A stretch of 64,000 nucleotides of DNA from JAPUEK01 sp963815355. Its GTDB lineage: Bacteria > Pseudomonadota > Alphaproteobacteria > Rhodobacterales > Rhodobacteraceae. The notes beneath the pieces were generated by a model that did no database searches, was not told the origin of the DNA, and saw only the letters and a program-made list of their open reading frames with translations. The stretch lies in contig CAWFGJ010000008.1 of the NCBI GenBank assembly GCA_963815355.1, positions 1 to 64,000 on the forward strand. The letters are read 5' to 3'. The translations under genes and the position numbers were made by a program. Below, one piece after another: positions 51,261-60,066 of this stretch (within the stretch, counting starts at the first letter, position 1; each line of letters begins with the position of its first letter).

Positions 51261-51716
51261 ATGCTCGACCCGACCGATTCTCGGTTGCTTGCCGAAGTCC
51301 AGCGCAACGCAATGGTCACCGCCCAAGAATTGGGCGACTGCCTGAACTTGTCGGCAAGTCAGGCTGCGCGGCGCCGTCAGAGGCTGGAGCAGGACGGCTA
51401 TATCACGGGCTATCGCGCGCAACTGGCCCCGCAGCGGCTTGGCCTGTCGGTTCAGGCCTTTGTGCAGGTCCAGATGGCCAGACACGCCCCTGAAAACGCC
51501 CGCGCTTTCGGTCTGCTGATCGCAACCTTACCCGAGGTGATCTCAGCCTGGACCCTGACGGGCGAGGCGGATTACCTGCTGCGTGTCTGGTGCGCCGACC
51601 TTCCCGCCCTGAACCGATTGATCCATGAACGCCTGCTGCCGCATCCAGCGGTGGCGCGCGTTCAAAGCCAGATTGTCATGGACCAGTTCAAAGCCGACGC
51701 CCCGCTGCCAACCTGA
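51261..51716 (+). CDS. Lrp/AsnC-family regulator, divergent from hpd
   Basis: A 151-residue regulator with an N-terminal helix-turn-helix (LLAEVQRNAMVTAQELGDCL, then SASQAARRRQRLEQDGYITG) and a RAM effector domain (LGLSVQAFVQVQMARHAPEN, VISAWTLTGEADYLLRVWCA). Positioned divergently to hpd with phased repeats between, it probably tunes tyrosine or phenylalanine degradation. It ends nine bases before the Kef-type gene. Confidence 0.88.
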   Translation: MLDPTDSRLLAEVQRNAMVTAQELGDCLNLSASQAARRRQRLEQDGYITGYRAQLAPQRLGLSVQAFVQVQMARHAPENARAFGLLIATLPEVISAWTLTGEADYLLRVWCADLPALNRLIHERLLPHPAVARVQSQIVMDQFKADAPLPT

Positions 51717-51725
51717 AAGGCCGTT

Positions 51726-53723
51726 ATGGAAAGTTTCCTCCTTCAAGCCTCCGTATATCTTGGGGCAGCGGTTCTGGTCGTGCCACTATCGGTCCGGCTC
51801 GGGCTGGGCTCTGTGCTTGGGTATATTGCGGCTGGGATCTTGATGGGCCCGATTTTGGGCCTTGCCGGGGCCGAAACGGCGGACTTGCAGCATTTTGCCG
51901 AGTTTGGCGTGGTGCTGATGCTGTTCCTGATCGGGCTGGAACTGGAACCCAAGGCCCTTTGGGAAATGCGCCATCGGCTCATCGGTCTGGGCGGGGTGCA
52001 GGTTGCCGCGACAACATTGGTGTTGGCGTCAGCACTGCTGATGTTGGGGCAAAGCTTTAGCGTTGCGCTTGTTGTCGGTATGCTTGGCTCGCTGTCTTCC
52101 ACAGCAATCGTTTTGCAGACGCTTTCGGAAAAGAACCTGATGCGGACCCAAGGCGGGCGGTCCATTTTTTCGGTGCTGCTGACACAGGATATCGCGGTGA
52201 TCCCGATGTTGGCGATTATCCCGCTGCTGGCCTTACCTGATCTCGGGGGGCCGGATTCCGCGATCTTTGGCATCATTAACGCCGAACCTATCATTGCCGA
52301 AGAGGCCAGCAAGGCCGAGCCGATCGTGACGTTTCTTCAACAGCTTCCCGGTTGGGCGGGGGGCTTGGTTACCCTGTCCATCATTGCGGCGATTGTATTG
52401 GCGGGCCATTATCTCAGCCGTCCGATCTTCCGCTTTGTCCACGCGGCGCGCTTGCCCGAGATGTCGACCTTTATCTCGCTGCTCATGGTGTTGGGTATCG
52501 CGTTTCTGATGATGCTGGTCGGCCTGTCCCCAGCACTTGGCACTTTCGTTGCCGGCGTGGTTTTGGCCAACTCGGAATTCCGCCATCAGTTGGAGGCGGA
52601 TCTGAGCCCCTTTAAGGGCTTGCTGCTCGGCCTCTTTTTTATGACCGTAGGCGTCGGGATCAACTTTGGCATGTTGGTGCGCGCGCCACTCTTGGTCGCC
52701 GGGCTGACGCTTGGCCTGATTGCGATCAAGGTTCTGGTCCTGTGGCCGCTGGCTTCCGTCTTTGGGCTGAAAGGGCAAGACCGTTGGCTTTTCGCGCTCG
52801 GGTTGGCGCAAGGGGGCGAGTTTGGCTTTCTGATCGTCAGCTTTGCCCGCAGTGAGGGGGCCATGCCCCTGGCGGCAGGGCAAATGGCGCTTTTGGTGGT
52901 CAGCCTTTCCATGCTGCTGACCCCGCTTCTGTTTATCGCGCAAGAAAAACTGGCCAGTCGCCGGGTCCGCGAACCGGAGCGCGCGCCAGATGAGATCAAC
53001 GAAACCGCACAAGTCATCATCGCGGGAATCGGGCGCTTTGGGCAAGTGGTGAACCGGTTGGTGCGCCATTCCGGGGTGCCGACCGTGGTTTTGGACAGCG
53101 ACATGACCACCATTGAGACCATGCGCCGCTTTGGCGTCAAAGGGTTCTTCGGTGACCCTTCGCGCCCTGAATTGCTTGAGGCGGCAGGGCTGAGCAAAGC
53201 ACAGGTGTTGGTCGTCGCGGTAGATGATCAGGAAAACTGCAACCGGATCGTCGCCTATGCCCGCCGCGTGCGTCCCGATATCCACATCGTTGCCCGGGCC
53301 CGCGACCGCGTCCATGTGTATGAACTCTACAAGGCCGGGGCCGACGATATCGTGCGCGAAACCTTTGACAGCTCTGTTCGGGCCGGTCGCTATGTGCTCG
53401 AAAACATGGGGTTTTCGGAATACGAAGCGTCCAAGTTGTCCAGCGCCTTTTGGACAATCGACCGGGCAGCGATGCGCGATCTGGCCGAGGTTTGGGTTCC
53501 GGGCCAGCCCGTTCACCTGAACGAATCTTATGTTGAGCGGGCCAAACAACTGGACCGGGATCTGGAAACCGCGCTGATCGACGAACTCTACGAGGTGCGC
53601 CCGATGGCGTCAGATGACCATGCCCCCGCCGTCCCGCCCCCACATGAGCTATTGGAATCAGAGCAAGGGCCTGATCAACCCGCGGAGACGCCAGCCTCGC
53701 CAAAAGTGGCCATGCCCGAATGA
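51726..53723 (+). CDS. CPA2 monovalent cation/proton antiporter (KefB/KefC type)
   Basis: This 665-residue inner-membrane protein starts ESFLLQASVYLGAAVLVVPL and has about 12 helices of the CPA2 antiporter domain (AEFGVVLMLFLIGLELEPKA, LGTFVAGVVLANSEFRHQLE, RWLFALGLAQGGEFGFLIVS). From about residue 430 a RCK/TrkA-N domain begins (VIIAGIGRFGQVVNRLVRHS, VVLDSDMTTIETMRRFGVKG, VLVVAVDDQENCNRIVAYAR). It exports potassium in exchange for protons, probably under control by nucleotide or glutathione adducts as in Kef systems. The final segment after residue 600 is unstructured and its last 49 bases overlap the 3' end of cobT on the other strand. Confidence 0.9.
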   Translation: MESFLLQASVYLGAAVLVVPLSVRLGLGSVLGYIAAGILMGPILGLAGAETADLQHFAEFGVVLMLFLIGLELEPKALWEMRHRLIGLGGVQVAATTLVLASALLMLGQSFSVALVVGMLGSLSSTAIVLQTLSEKNLMRTQGGRSIFSVLLTQDIAVIPMLAIIPLLALPDLGGPDSAIFGIINAEPIIAEEASKAEPIVTFLQQLPGWAGGLVTLSIIAAIVLAGHYLSRPIFRFVHAARLPEMSTFISLLMVLGIAFLMMLVGLSPALGTFVAGVVLANSEFRHQLEADLSPFKGLLLGLFFMTVGVGINFGMLVRAPLLVAGLTLGLIAIKVLVLWPLASVFGLKGQDRWLFALGLAQGGEFGFLIVSFARSEGAMPLAAGQMALLVVSLSMLLTPLLFIAQEKLASRRVREPERAPDEINETAQVIIAGIGRFGQVVNRLVRHSGVPTVVLDSDMTTIETMRRFGVKGFFGDPSRPELLEAAGLSKAQVLVVAVDDQENCNRIVAYARRVRPDIHIVARARDRVHVYELYKAGADDIVRETFDSSVRAGRYVLENMGFSEYEASKLSSAFWTIDRAAMRDLAEVWVPGQPVHLNESYVERAKQLDRDLETALIDELYEVRPMASDDHAPAVPPPHELLESEQGPDQPAETPASPKVAMPE

Positions 53724-54688
53724 CAGGCAACTGCCGCCTGCACGATGCCAATCGCAAGCGCGGCACCTGACCCTTCGCCAAGCCGCAACCCAAGCGACAG
53801 CAGCGGCGCCTTGCCAAGTGCTGCCAACAGGCGCGGGTGCGCGCCCTCAGCACTCTCATGGCCCGCGACGGCGTGATCCAGCGCCGCAGGGTCCAGCTTT
53901 AGAAGGACGGCGGCGGCGGCACAGGCAATGAACCCGTCGAGGATAACAGGGACCCCCAAAACCCGCGCGCGCGCCATTGCTCCGGCCATCGCCGCGATCT
54001 CACGTCCGCCAAGACAGGCAAGGATGTCCAGCGGGTCTTTGGCTTCGGCGTGCCGGGCCAGCCCGGCGGCCACAACCTGCGCTTTGCGCGCCAGCCCTGC
54101 GTCATCGACCCCGGTCCCGCGCCCCACCCAATCGGCTGGAGCGCCGCCGAACAAGGCCGCCGCAAGCGCCGCCGCAACCGTGGTGTTGCCGATGCCCATT
54201 TCCCCCACAACCAGCAGATCCGTGGCAGGATTGACGGCTTGCCAACCGGTGGCAAGCGCATGGATCGTCTCGTCCGGGCTCATGGCCGGACCTTGGGTGA
54301 AATCGCCAGTCGGGTGATCAAGGTCTAGCGCGTGCACCGACATCTCTGCCCCGAAACACCGGCTGAGCTGGTTGATCGCCGCCCCGCCCGATTGAAAGTT
54401 TGCAACCATCTGGACGGTCACTTCGGCGGGAAAGGCTGAGACCCCCTGCGCCGTGACCCCATGGTTGCCGGCAAAAATGATCACCTGCGGCTTGCGGATC
54501 ACGGGACGCGGGTTGCCTTGCCACGCCGCCACCCAAATTGCCAGATCTTCCAGCCGTCCCAGCGCGCCCGGCGGCTTGGTCAGTTGCCCGTTGCGCGCGG
54601 CGGCCCCGGCCAGTGCCGCATGATCGGCAGCCCGCGCGCCCCGCAAAAGGCCCACAAAGTCAGCGAAAGTCTGGAAGGGAGCGGTCAT
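53675..54688 (-). CDS. cobT: Nicotinate-nucleotide-dimethylbenzimidazole phosphoribosyltransferase CobT
   Basis: The 337-residue enzyme activates the lower ligand of cobalamin. It shows the N-terminal GALGRLEDLAIWVAAWQGNP, then IIFAGNHGVTAQGVSAFPAE and VTVQMVANFQSGGAAINQL, VVGEMGIGNTTVAAALAAAL, and the C-terminal GLRLGEGSGAALAIGIVQAA with the catalytic glutamate. Length is normal. It diverges from cobS with an 80-base gap, and its 3' end overlaps the antiporter gene. No cobalamin riboswitch is seen in the short gap. Confidence 0.94.
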   Translation of the reverse strand: MTAPFQTFADFVGLLRGARAADHAALAGAAARNGQLTKPPGALGRLEDLAIWVAAWQGNPRPVIRKPQVIIFAGNHGVTAQGVSAFPAEVTVQMVANFQSGGAAINQLSRCFGAEMSVHALDLDHPTGDFTQGPAMSPDETIHALATGWQAVNPATDLLVVGEMGIGNTTVAAALAAALFGGAPADWVGRGTGVDDAGLARKAQVVAAGLARHAEAKDPLDILACLGGREIAAMAGAMARARVLGVPVILDGFIACAAAAVLLKLDPAALDHAVAGHESAEGAHPRLLAALGKAPLLSLGLRLGEGSGAALAIGIVQAAVACHSGMATFGEAGVSAG

Positions 54689-54767
54689 GGCGGCTTTCCG
54701 TTGAATTCATCCGGGGTTCTGGCTAGCGAAGGGGAAATGCTTTGACCAGCCCGGAAAGGACGCCCAG

Positions 54768-55517
54768 TTGATCGACCGCGACATCGTCTCAAAAGGTTTC
54801 TCCGATCTGCTTGCAGGTTTTGGGCTTTTGACGCGCCTGCCCCTTCCCGCCTTTGCCCATGCAGCGCCCAAAGCAGACGCGGCTTGGGCGTGGCCCGTTG
54901 TGGGCTTTGCGATTGCGGCAGCGGCGGCGCTGGTTGCGGCGTTGGGCTGCGAGCTGGGGCTTACGCCAGAAATCGCGGCGGTGCTGGTGCTGATTGCGGC
55001 GGCACTACTGACCGGCGGTCTGCACGAAGATGGCTTGGCCGATTGCGTAGACGGCTTTTTCGGCGGTCGCAGCAAAGAGCGCCGTTTGGAGATCATGAAA
55101 GACAGCATGATCGGTAGTTACGGCGCCTTGGCGCTTGGCCTGATCCTGCTTTTGCGCTGGACGGCTTTGACCGCCGTGATCGAAGGGGGCCATTGGGGCG
55201 CGATCCTTGCGGCAGGGGCGCTCAGCCGGGTGCCGATGGTGGCGCTCATGGCGGGCCTGGACAATGCGCGCGGTAGCGGTCTGTCCGCCTCCGTCGGAAA
55301 GCCATCCGCGGCAACGGCGGGTGCGGCAGCGATGACCGCGCTGGTGCTGGCGCTGCTCGCGGCGGGATGGGTGGCAATCCCGATGGCCTTTGCCACCCTT
55401 GCGGTGACCCTGACCGTCGGCGCCGTGGCGCGGAAGAAAATCGGCGGACAAACCGGCGATGTCTTGGGCGCGGCGCAACAAATCGCCGAAGCGGCCGCTC
55501 TGGCCATCACACACTGA
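54768..55517 (+). CDS. cobS: Adenosylcobinamide-GDP ribazoletransferase CobS
   Basis: The 249-residue integral membrane enzyme joins adenosylcobinamide-GDP and alpha-ribazole. It shows GFGLLTRLPLPAFAHAAPKA, AWAWPVVGFAIAAAAALVAA, LLTGGLHEDGLADCVDGFFG with the acidic metal site, RRLEIMKDSMIGSYGALALG and a C-terminal KKIGGQTGDVLGAAQQIAEA. A TTG start at 54768 behind GGAAAGGA is used because no in-frame ATG or GTG fits the conserved N-terminus. It works directly with the product of divergent cobT. Confidence 0.93.
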   Translation: MIDRDIVSKGFSDLLAGFGLLTRLPLPAFAHAAPKADAAWAWPVVGFAIAAAAALVAALGCELGLTPEIAAVLVLIAAALLTGGLHEDGLADCVDGFFGGRSKERRLEIMKDSMIGSYGALALGLILLLRWTALTAVIEGGHWGAILAAGALSRVPMVALMAGLDNARGSGLSASVGKPSAATAGAAAMTALVLALLAAGWVAIPMAFATLAVTLTVGAVARKKIGGQTGDVLGAAQQIAEAAALAITH

Positions 55518-55529
55518 GCATCAAATGCA

Positions 55530-55556
55530 AAACGGCGACCGCAGGGGCCGCCGTTT
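55530..55556. terminator. Bidirectional hairpin between cobS and carD
   Basis: AAACGGCG (55530-55537) pairs with CGCCGTTT (55549-55556), leaving an A-run on one side and a T-run on the other, as expected for termination of two convergent genes. Confidence 0.65.
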
Positions 55557-55575
55557 CACCAAAAGTTTAGCGCGT

Positions 55576-56085
55576 TTAAGCGGCGCGCGAGGTCAGAACG
55601 TCACCGACCTTACGCTGAGCGCCTGCCTCGTCCACACCGGACACGGCGGCAACTTCGCGGGTCAAACGCTCAAGCGCGGCTTCATACAGCTGGCGCTCCG
55701 AATAGCTTTGCTCGCGCTGGTCATCACTGCGGTGCAGGTCGCGCACGACCTCGGCAATCGCCATCAGATCGCCAGAGTTGATCTTTTGCTCATACTCTTG
55801 CGCGCGGCGTGACCACATGGCCCGCTTGACCTTGGCCTTGCCCTTGAGCGTGTCCAGAGCCCGCGACACCACATCAGGGGTCGACAGCGACCGCATGCCG
55901 ATGTCGGTGGCCTTGTGGGTTGGCACCCGCAGGGTCATCTTGTCCTTCTCAAAGGAAATCACGAAAAGCTCCAGAGAGATGCCCGCAACTTCTTGCTCTT
56001 CGATAGAGACAATCCGGCCCACGCCATGCGCGGGGTACACCACGAACTCATTCGGGCGGAACTCAGGCTTCTTCGATTTGGTCAT
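55576..56085 (-). CDS. CarD-family transcription regulator
   Basis: The 169-residue protein has a Tudor-like RNA-polymerase-interacting domain (FRPNEFVVYPAHGVGRIVSI, EEQEVAGISLELFVISFEKD) and a helical DNA-contacting half (RALDTLKGKAKVKRAMWSRR). It binds RNA polymerase and stabilises the open complex, widely affecting rRNA and housekeeping promoters in alphaproteobacteria. Start at 56085 begins the basic MTKSKKPEF lead. It lies about 300 bases downstream of fdxA on the same strand and likely has its own promoter in that gap. Confidence 0.92.
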   Translation of the reverse strand: MTKSKKPEFRPNEFVVYPAHGVGRIVSIEEQEVAGISLELFVISFEKDKMTLRVPTHKATDIGMRSLSTPDVVSRALDTLKGKAKVKRAMWSRRAQEYEQKINSGDLMAIAEVVRDLHRSDDQREQSYSERQLYEAALERLTREVAAVSGVDEAGAQRKVGDVLTSRAA

Positions 56086-56387
56086 ACAGTCGATTCCTCG
56101 GCATGAGGCCCGATCCGGCCAAAACCCATAGACCAGAGACAATATCTCCGGGAACCTACGGGCATTGGTGATAAAGAATTTAACTCAGGCGAGCAGTCCA
56201 GAGTTGTTCTACGGGCGTCCGTGTTTGTTTGTGCACATTGTATAACACAAATTTGGCCTGATTCCAACTACCCCCCGCAGGGTGCATTTTATCGCATATC
56301 GCTGGAATATCTCACTATTCCAGAATGGCGCCGAATCGAGAACGCTGCGTTACCGAATCAGGCCCCGCTTCTGCCGCAGTTTTTGCG
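56086..56387. other. AT-rich intergenic region upstream of carD
   Basis: About 300 bases with lower GC lie between fdxA and carD. I see no protein or RNA gene. The segment around 56230-56260 is strongly AT-rich and may hold the carD promoter on the minus strand. Confidence 0.4.
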
Positions 56388-56726
56388 TCAGCCGCCTTCG
56401 CCGGGTGCTTCGGAGAAATACTTCTCCATCTTGCCCTTTTCGCCGTCGCGCTCTTCGTAGCCGGGCAGCGGATCGCGTTTGGTGGTGATCACGGGCCACA
56501 TCAACGCATACTTGCGATTGAAGGTGACCCAAGCCTCCATATCCGGCTCGGTATCGGGGCGGATCGCGTCCGCCGGGCATTCCGGTTCGCAGACACCACA
56601 GTCGATGCATTCATCAGGATGAATGACCAAGGTGTTCTCGCCCTCATAAAAGCAATCGACCGGGCAGACTTCTACACAGTCGGTATATTTGCAGGCGATG
56701 CAATTGTCGGTGACAACATAGGTCAT
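56388..56726 (-). CDS. fdxA: Seven-iron ferredoxin FdxA
   Basis: The 112-residue ferredoxin begins MTYVVTDNCIACKYTDCVEV. The first cluster region CIACKYTDCVEVCPVDC suits a [3Fe-4S] centre and CIDCGVCEPECPAD suits a [4Fe-4S] centre. The C-terminal extension (FNRKYALMWPVITTKRDPLP) is normal for Azotobacter-type FdI/FdxA. It carries electrons in the cytoplasm for unknown partners. It follows the S4-domain gene on the same strand after 63 bases. Confidence 0.94.
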   Translation of the reverse strand: MTYVVTDNCIACKYTDCVEVCPVDCFYEGENTLVIHPDECIDCGVCEPECPADAIRPDTEPDMEAWVTFNRKYALMWPVITTKRDPLPGYEERDGEKGKMEKYFSEAPGEGG

Positions 56727-56789
56727 GGCGGGCCTCGTTTCGTTCCCCAGTCGGGTCGGCGCGTCGCATCCCTAGCGAAGCGGCGCGGA

Positions 56790-57119
56790 TCATTCAAGCG
56801 GTGACGCAGTCGCATCGGCACCAGGTAGGTCCAGATCGGAATAAAGCAGGCGCGCTTCTTCGCTTGCCCCCCGGCGCAGACCCAGATGAAGCACGCGGAC
56901 CACGCGAATCTGGTTTTCCTGCGCAAAGGTCAACACGTCCCCGATCCCGACGCCATGGCCGGGCTTTTTGCACCGCTGGCCATTTATCCGCAGGTGTCCG
57001 CCCTCAACCACTTCGGCGGCCAGGTCGCGGGATCTGAAGAACCGGGCGTGCCACAACCATTTGTCCAGCCGAAGCTTCGGCTGGACCGCTGGATTGGCTT
57101 TACCGCCCGGCCCTGCCAT
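56790..57119 (-). CDS. S4-domain RNA-binding protein (HslR/Hsp15-like)
   Basis: The 109-residue protein has one S4 domain: LRLDKWLWHARFFRSRDLAA, then VVEGGHLRINGQRCKKPGHG and VGIGDVLTFAQ. This matches Hsp15-type proteins that bind 50S subunits carrying stalled nascent chains. Its start abuts the helicase stop, so the two are cotranscribed, suggesting a shared role in RNA or ribosome maintenance. Confidence 0.9.
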   Translation of the reverse strand: MAGPGGKANPAVQPKLRLDKWLWHARFFRSRDLAAEVVEGGHLRINGQRCKKPGHGVGIGDVLTFAQENQIRVVRVLHLGLRRGASEEARLLYSDLDLPGADATASPLE

Positions 57120-60047
57120 TCAGACCTTGTTCTTCAGGGCCATAAGCACAGCAAACGGGTTGTCTGGGTCGATGGGCTTTTCGGGGCGCGGCGGGCGAGC
57201 TTCAAAGCTTTTGCCGCCTTTTGCATCCCGATCACGGTTCGGCTTGCCGTGCTTGCCATCGCCATGCTTGCCGTCATTGGGCTTGCCATCATGCGGCTTT
57301 CCATCATGCGGCCTGCCGCCACCGGGTTTACCGCCGCCGGGTTTGCCACCGCGACGCTCGCCACCTTCACGTTTTTCGCCCTCTGGACGGGGGGTCCGCT
57401 TTTCGCCTTCGGGGCGCGGGCCACGATCCGCACGCGGCGCGTCACCCTCTTTGCGAGGCGCACGTTCGGGGCGGGGGCCGCGCTCGGGGCGCTGAAACCG
57501 CGGCTTGGGCGCCCAGGTGAAGGTATAGAACACCTCCATCTCGGGGGCGACTTCTTCAGCCGCCGGGGCCTCGGGCATAAACGCAGACTCACCTTCGGGG
57601 ATCGGCTGAATCGGCGCGTCCGGGTCAACCGGCGCGATGACCGGAGCCACCACGGATTTGACCTTCGCGCGCTCGCCCTTTTCGCCCTTGTAGCCAAGGC
57701 CGCCCATCAGATCGTTGAACTGCTCCAAAGTCATACCGGTGATCGACAACATCTCCGGCACCGCTTCGAACCCGACGCGGCTGTCTTTGGTGCGCAAAAT
57801 ATCGGCCAGACGTTCCAGCATGTCGATGCGTATCGCCCGCACACCCGCCGGATGATATCCAGCAAGCGTGTAATGCATTTTCGGCACTTCGGCGATGTTC
57901 GGGATTGTCACGAGGCCCGGAGGCGGGCTTTCGGGGAATTCGTCCAGCCCATTGGCCAGCGACCACAGCACCAAGCGCAGGCGCGTCGGAGCCGGCTTCA
58001 GCAGCAGCGGCAGAAACACCGTGTACTGACCAAAGCGCACGCCATGCTTTCGCAGCGCAGAGCGCGCTTCCTGATCCAGTTCCTTGACCTCCGCCGCGAC
58101 GCTGTCGCGCGGGATCACGCCCAGACCTTCGACCAAACGGTAGGCAAAGCCCCGGGCAAGGCCCGTCAGACCCTCATCGCGACTCATCGCGGCCAGCGGC
58201 TCAAACAACGCGGCCACGCGGCGGTCGATGAAATGCTGCAGACGGCGGCGGACCTTTTCGGCCACCTCTTCGCCCGCTTCTTCGTCGACGAACGCCTCAA
58301 CTTGCGGGCGCAGTGCCTCGGCACCCTTCACCAGCTTGCCGACGGCAAGGGTCCCCCACATCAGGCCCCCCTGCTCGGTAAAATCCATCTCTGTATCGGG
58401 GGAGTTGTAGAACCGATCCCCGCGCAGATGGAATTCCGGGCGCAGCGCCTGCACCGCCGCCTGACGCAGCAGTTGCGCCTCCTCGGGTGATCCGCTGGCA
58501 TCCTGCCGGAAACGGAACCCTTCAAGACGGCCAACGAACTCGCCGCTGACCATCACTTCGCCCTTGTCATTCACCTCGGCCACGAGGGTCTCCTTCTGCT
58601 TCAATCGCCGTAACAGAACGCTGGTACGCCGATCAACAAATCTTTGGGTCAGAGCTGCGTGCAACGCATCTGACAGTCGGTCTTCTACAGCGCGCGTCTC
58701 GGCGCGCCAATGACTTTCGTCGTCAACCCAACCTTTGCGCTGCGCGACGTAAGTCCACGTGCGAATATAGGCCAGCCGTTTGGACAAAGTGTCAATGTCA
58801 CCGCCGGTTTTGTCGATGCGCGCCACCGCATTTGCCATCCAATCGACGGGTATCCGGGTCTGCGAAAGGCCGCGGCCCGTCAAGAAATCGAAAATCCGGG
58901 CAAGCAGCGTTGCGTGTTCCGGCCCCGAGGTGGACCGGAAGTCTGGCACCCGGCACACATCCCACAGCAGCCTGACGCGCTGCGGGCTCGTGATCTTGTC
59001 GCGGACCTCGGGCATCGCGGACAGGGTTTTAAGCGCCACCACGTCGTCGGCATCGCGCGCACGACTTAGCCACTCGTTGTGGGTCGGCGCCTCCAGCGAG
59101 CGGATCAGCCGATCCACCGTCCCGAATTCCAACGCCTCATTCCGCCAGCTCAGCTTTTTGACCGGCTGAAACCGGTGATTCTCGATCGCCTCTACCACGT
59201 CTTCGTCAAAGGGCCGCGCCTCGCCCGTGACACCGAAAGTGCCCGACTCGGTATGCCGCCCGGCCCGCCCGGCGATCTGTGCAAGCTCATGCGGATGCAG
59301 CGCCCGCATCCGCCGCCCGTCAAACTTCGAGGTCGAGGCAAAGGCGATGTGCTTGATATCAAGGTTCAGCCCCATGCCGATGGCATCGGTGGCCACAAGA
59401 TAGTCAACGTCACCATTCTGATACAGCGCGACCTGCGCATTGCGGGTGCGCGGCGAAAGTGCGCCCATAACGACGGCACAGCCGCCTTTCGTGCGGCGGA
59501 TCAATTCCGCGATGGCATAGACGTTGTCCACCGAAAAACCGACGATGGCCGAACGCTCTGGCATCCGGCTAATCTTTTTTGACCCCGCATAGGTCAGCGT
59601 CGAAAACCGCTCGCGCTTGTAGAACTGCACGCCCGGCACCAGCGCTGCAATCGCGGGACGCATCGTGTCTGAGCCAAGGAACATCGTCTCGACCAACCCG
59701 CGTGCGCGCAGCAACCGGTCGGTAAAGACGTGACCGCGATCAAGGTCGGCACACAGCTGGATCTCATCTACCGCCACGAAATCCGCGCCGATCTCCAGCG
59801 GCATGGCCTCAACAGTGCAGACCCAGTATTGCGCGCGATCCGGCACGATACGTTCTTCGCCCGTCACCAGCGCCACCACCGACGGGCCACGCTGTGCGAC
59901 GATCCGGTCATAGACCTCGCGCGCCAAAAGCCGGAGCGGCAGGCCAATAACCCCTGTCCGGTGCGCCAGCATCCGTTCGATCGCGTGATGGGTTTTGCCG
60001 GTATTGGTCGGCCCGAGGACCGCCGTGACCCTGCGGGTCGCGTCCAT
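57120..60047 (-). CDS. Suv3-like DEAD/DEAH-box RNA helicase with basic repetitive tail
   Basis: The 975-residue helicase resembles mitochondrial Suv3. Walker A is in VLGPTNTGKTHHAI (residues 10-23) and motif II in VAVDEIQLCADLDRGHVFTD (Asp94). The second RecA domain has VATDAIGMGLNLDIKHIAFA and the arginine finger region ELAQIAGRAGRH. A Suv3-type C-terminal helical region follows to about residue 830. The last 135 residues are low-complexity and basic, with repeated RPEGEK, GKPGGG and H/N-DGK units, and end in NPFAVLMALKNKV. Start at 60047 begins the conserved MDATRRVTAVLGPTNTGKTH; an earlier ATG at 60098 adds a non-conserved lead. It probably unwinds structured RNA in the degradosome. It follows a TPR-protein gene by 19 bases. 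Confidence 0.92.
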   Translation of the reverse strand: MDATRRVTAVLGPTNTGKTHHAIERMLAHRTGVIGLPLRLLAREVYDRIVAQRGPSVVALVTGEERIVPDRAQYWVCTVEAMPLEIGADFVAVDEIQLCADLDRGHVFTDRLLRARGLVETMFLGSDTMRPAIAALVPGVQFYKRERFSTLTYAGSKKISRMPERSAIVGFSVDNVYAIAELIRRTKGGCAVVMGALSPRTRNAQVALYQNGDVDYLVATDAIGMGLNLDIKHIAFASTSKFDGRRMRALHPHELAQIAGRAGRHTESGTFGVTGEARPFDEDVVEAIENHRFQPVKKLSWRNEALEFGTVDRLIRSLEAPTHNEWLSRARDADDVVALKTLSAMPEVRDKITSPQRVRLLWDVCRVPDFRSTSGPEHATLLARIFDFLTGRGLSQTRIPVDWMANAVARIDKTGGDIDTLSKRLAYIRTWTYVAQRKGWVDDESHWRAETRAVEDRLSDALHAALTQRFVDRRTSVLLRRLKQKETLVAEVNDKGEVMVSGEFVGRLEGFRFRQDASGSPEEAQLLRQAAVQALRPEFHLRGDRFYNSPDTEMDFTEQGGLMWGTLAVGKLVKGAEALRPQVEAFVDEEAGEEVAEKVRRRLQHFIDRRVAALFEPLAAMSRDEGLTGLARGFAYRLVEGLGVIPRDSVAAEVKELDQEARSALRKHGVRFGQYTVFLPLLLKPAPTRLRLVLWSLANGLDEFPESPPPGLVTIPNIAEVPKMHYTLAGYHPAGVRAIRIDMLERLADILRTKDSRVGFEAVPEMLSITGMTLEQFNDLMGGLGYKGEKGERAKVKSVVAPVIAPVDPDAPIQPIPEGESAFMPEAPAAEEVAPEMEVFYTFTWAPKPRFQRPERGPRPERAPRKEGDAPRADRGPRPEGEKRTPRPEGEKREGGERRGGKPGGGKPGGGRPHDGKPHDGKPNDGKHGDGKHGKPNRDRDAKGGKSFEARPPRPEKPIDPDNPFAVLMALKNKV
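57235..57350 (-). repeat. Tandem coding repeats in the helicase tail
   Basis: Short degenerate units of 12-15 bases, such as the complement of GGCTTGCCATCATGC, recur through this segment and encode the GKPGGG and HDGK repeats of the helicase C-terminus. Copy number may vary between strains by slippage. Confidence 0.75.
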
Positions 60048-60066
60048 GTTCCTGCCCTGTCGCCGG

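Noticed and set aside
54689..54767. Possible cobalamin riboswitch between cobT and cobS
   Set aside because: The gap is only about 80 bases and no B12-box-like sequence is visible.
57235..57350. Short tandem repeats that could suggest a CRISPR array
   Set aside because: Units are 12-15 bases, have no unique spacers and are in frame within the helicase gene.
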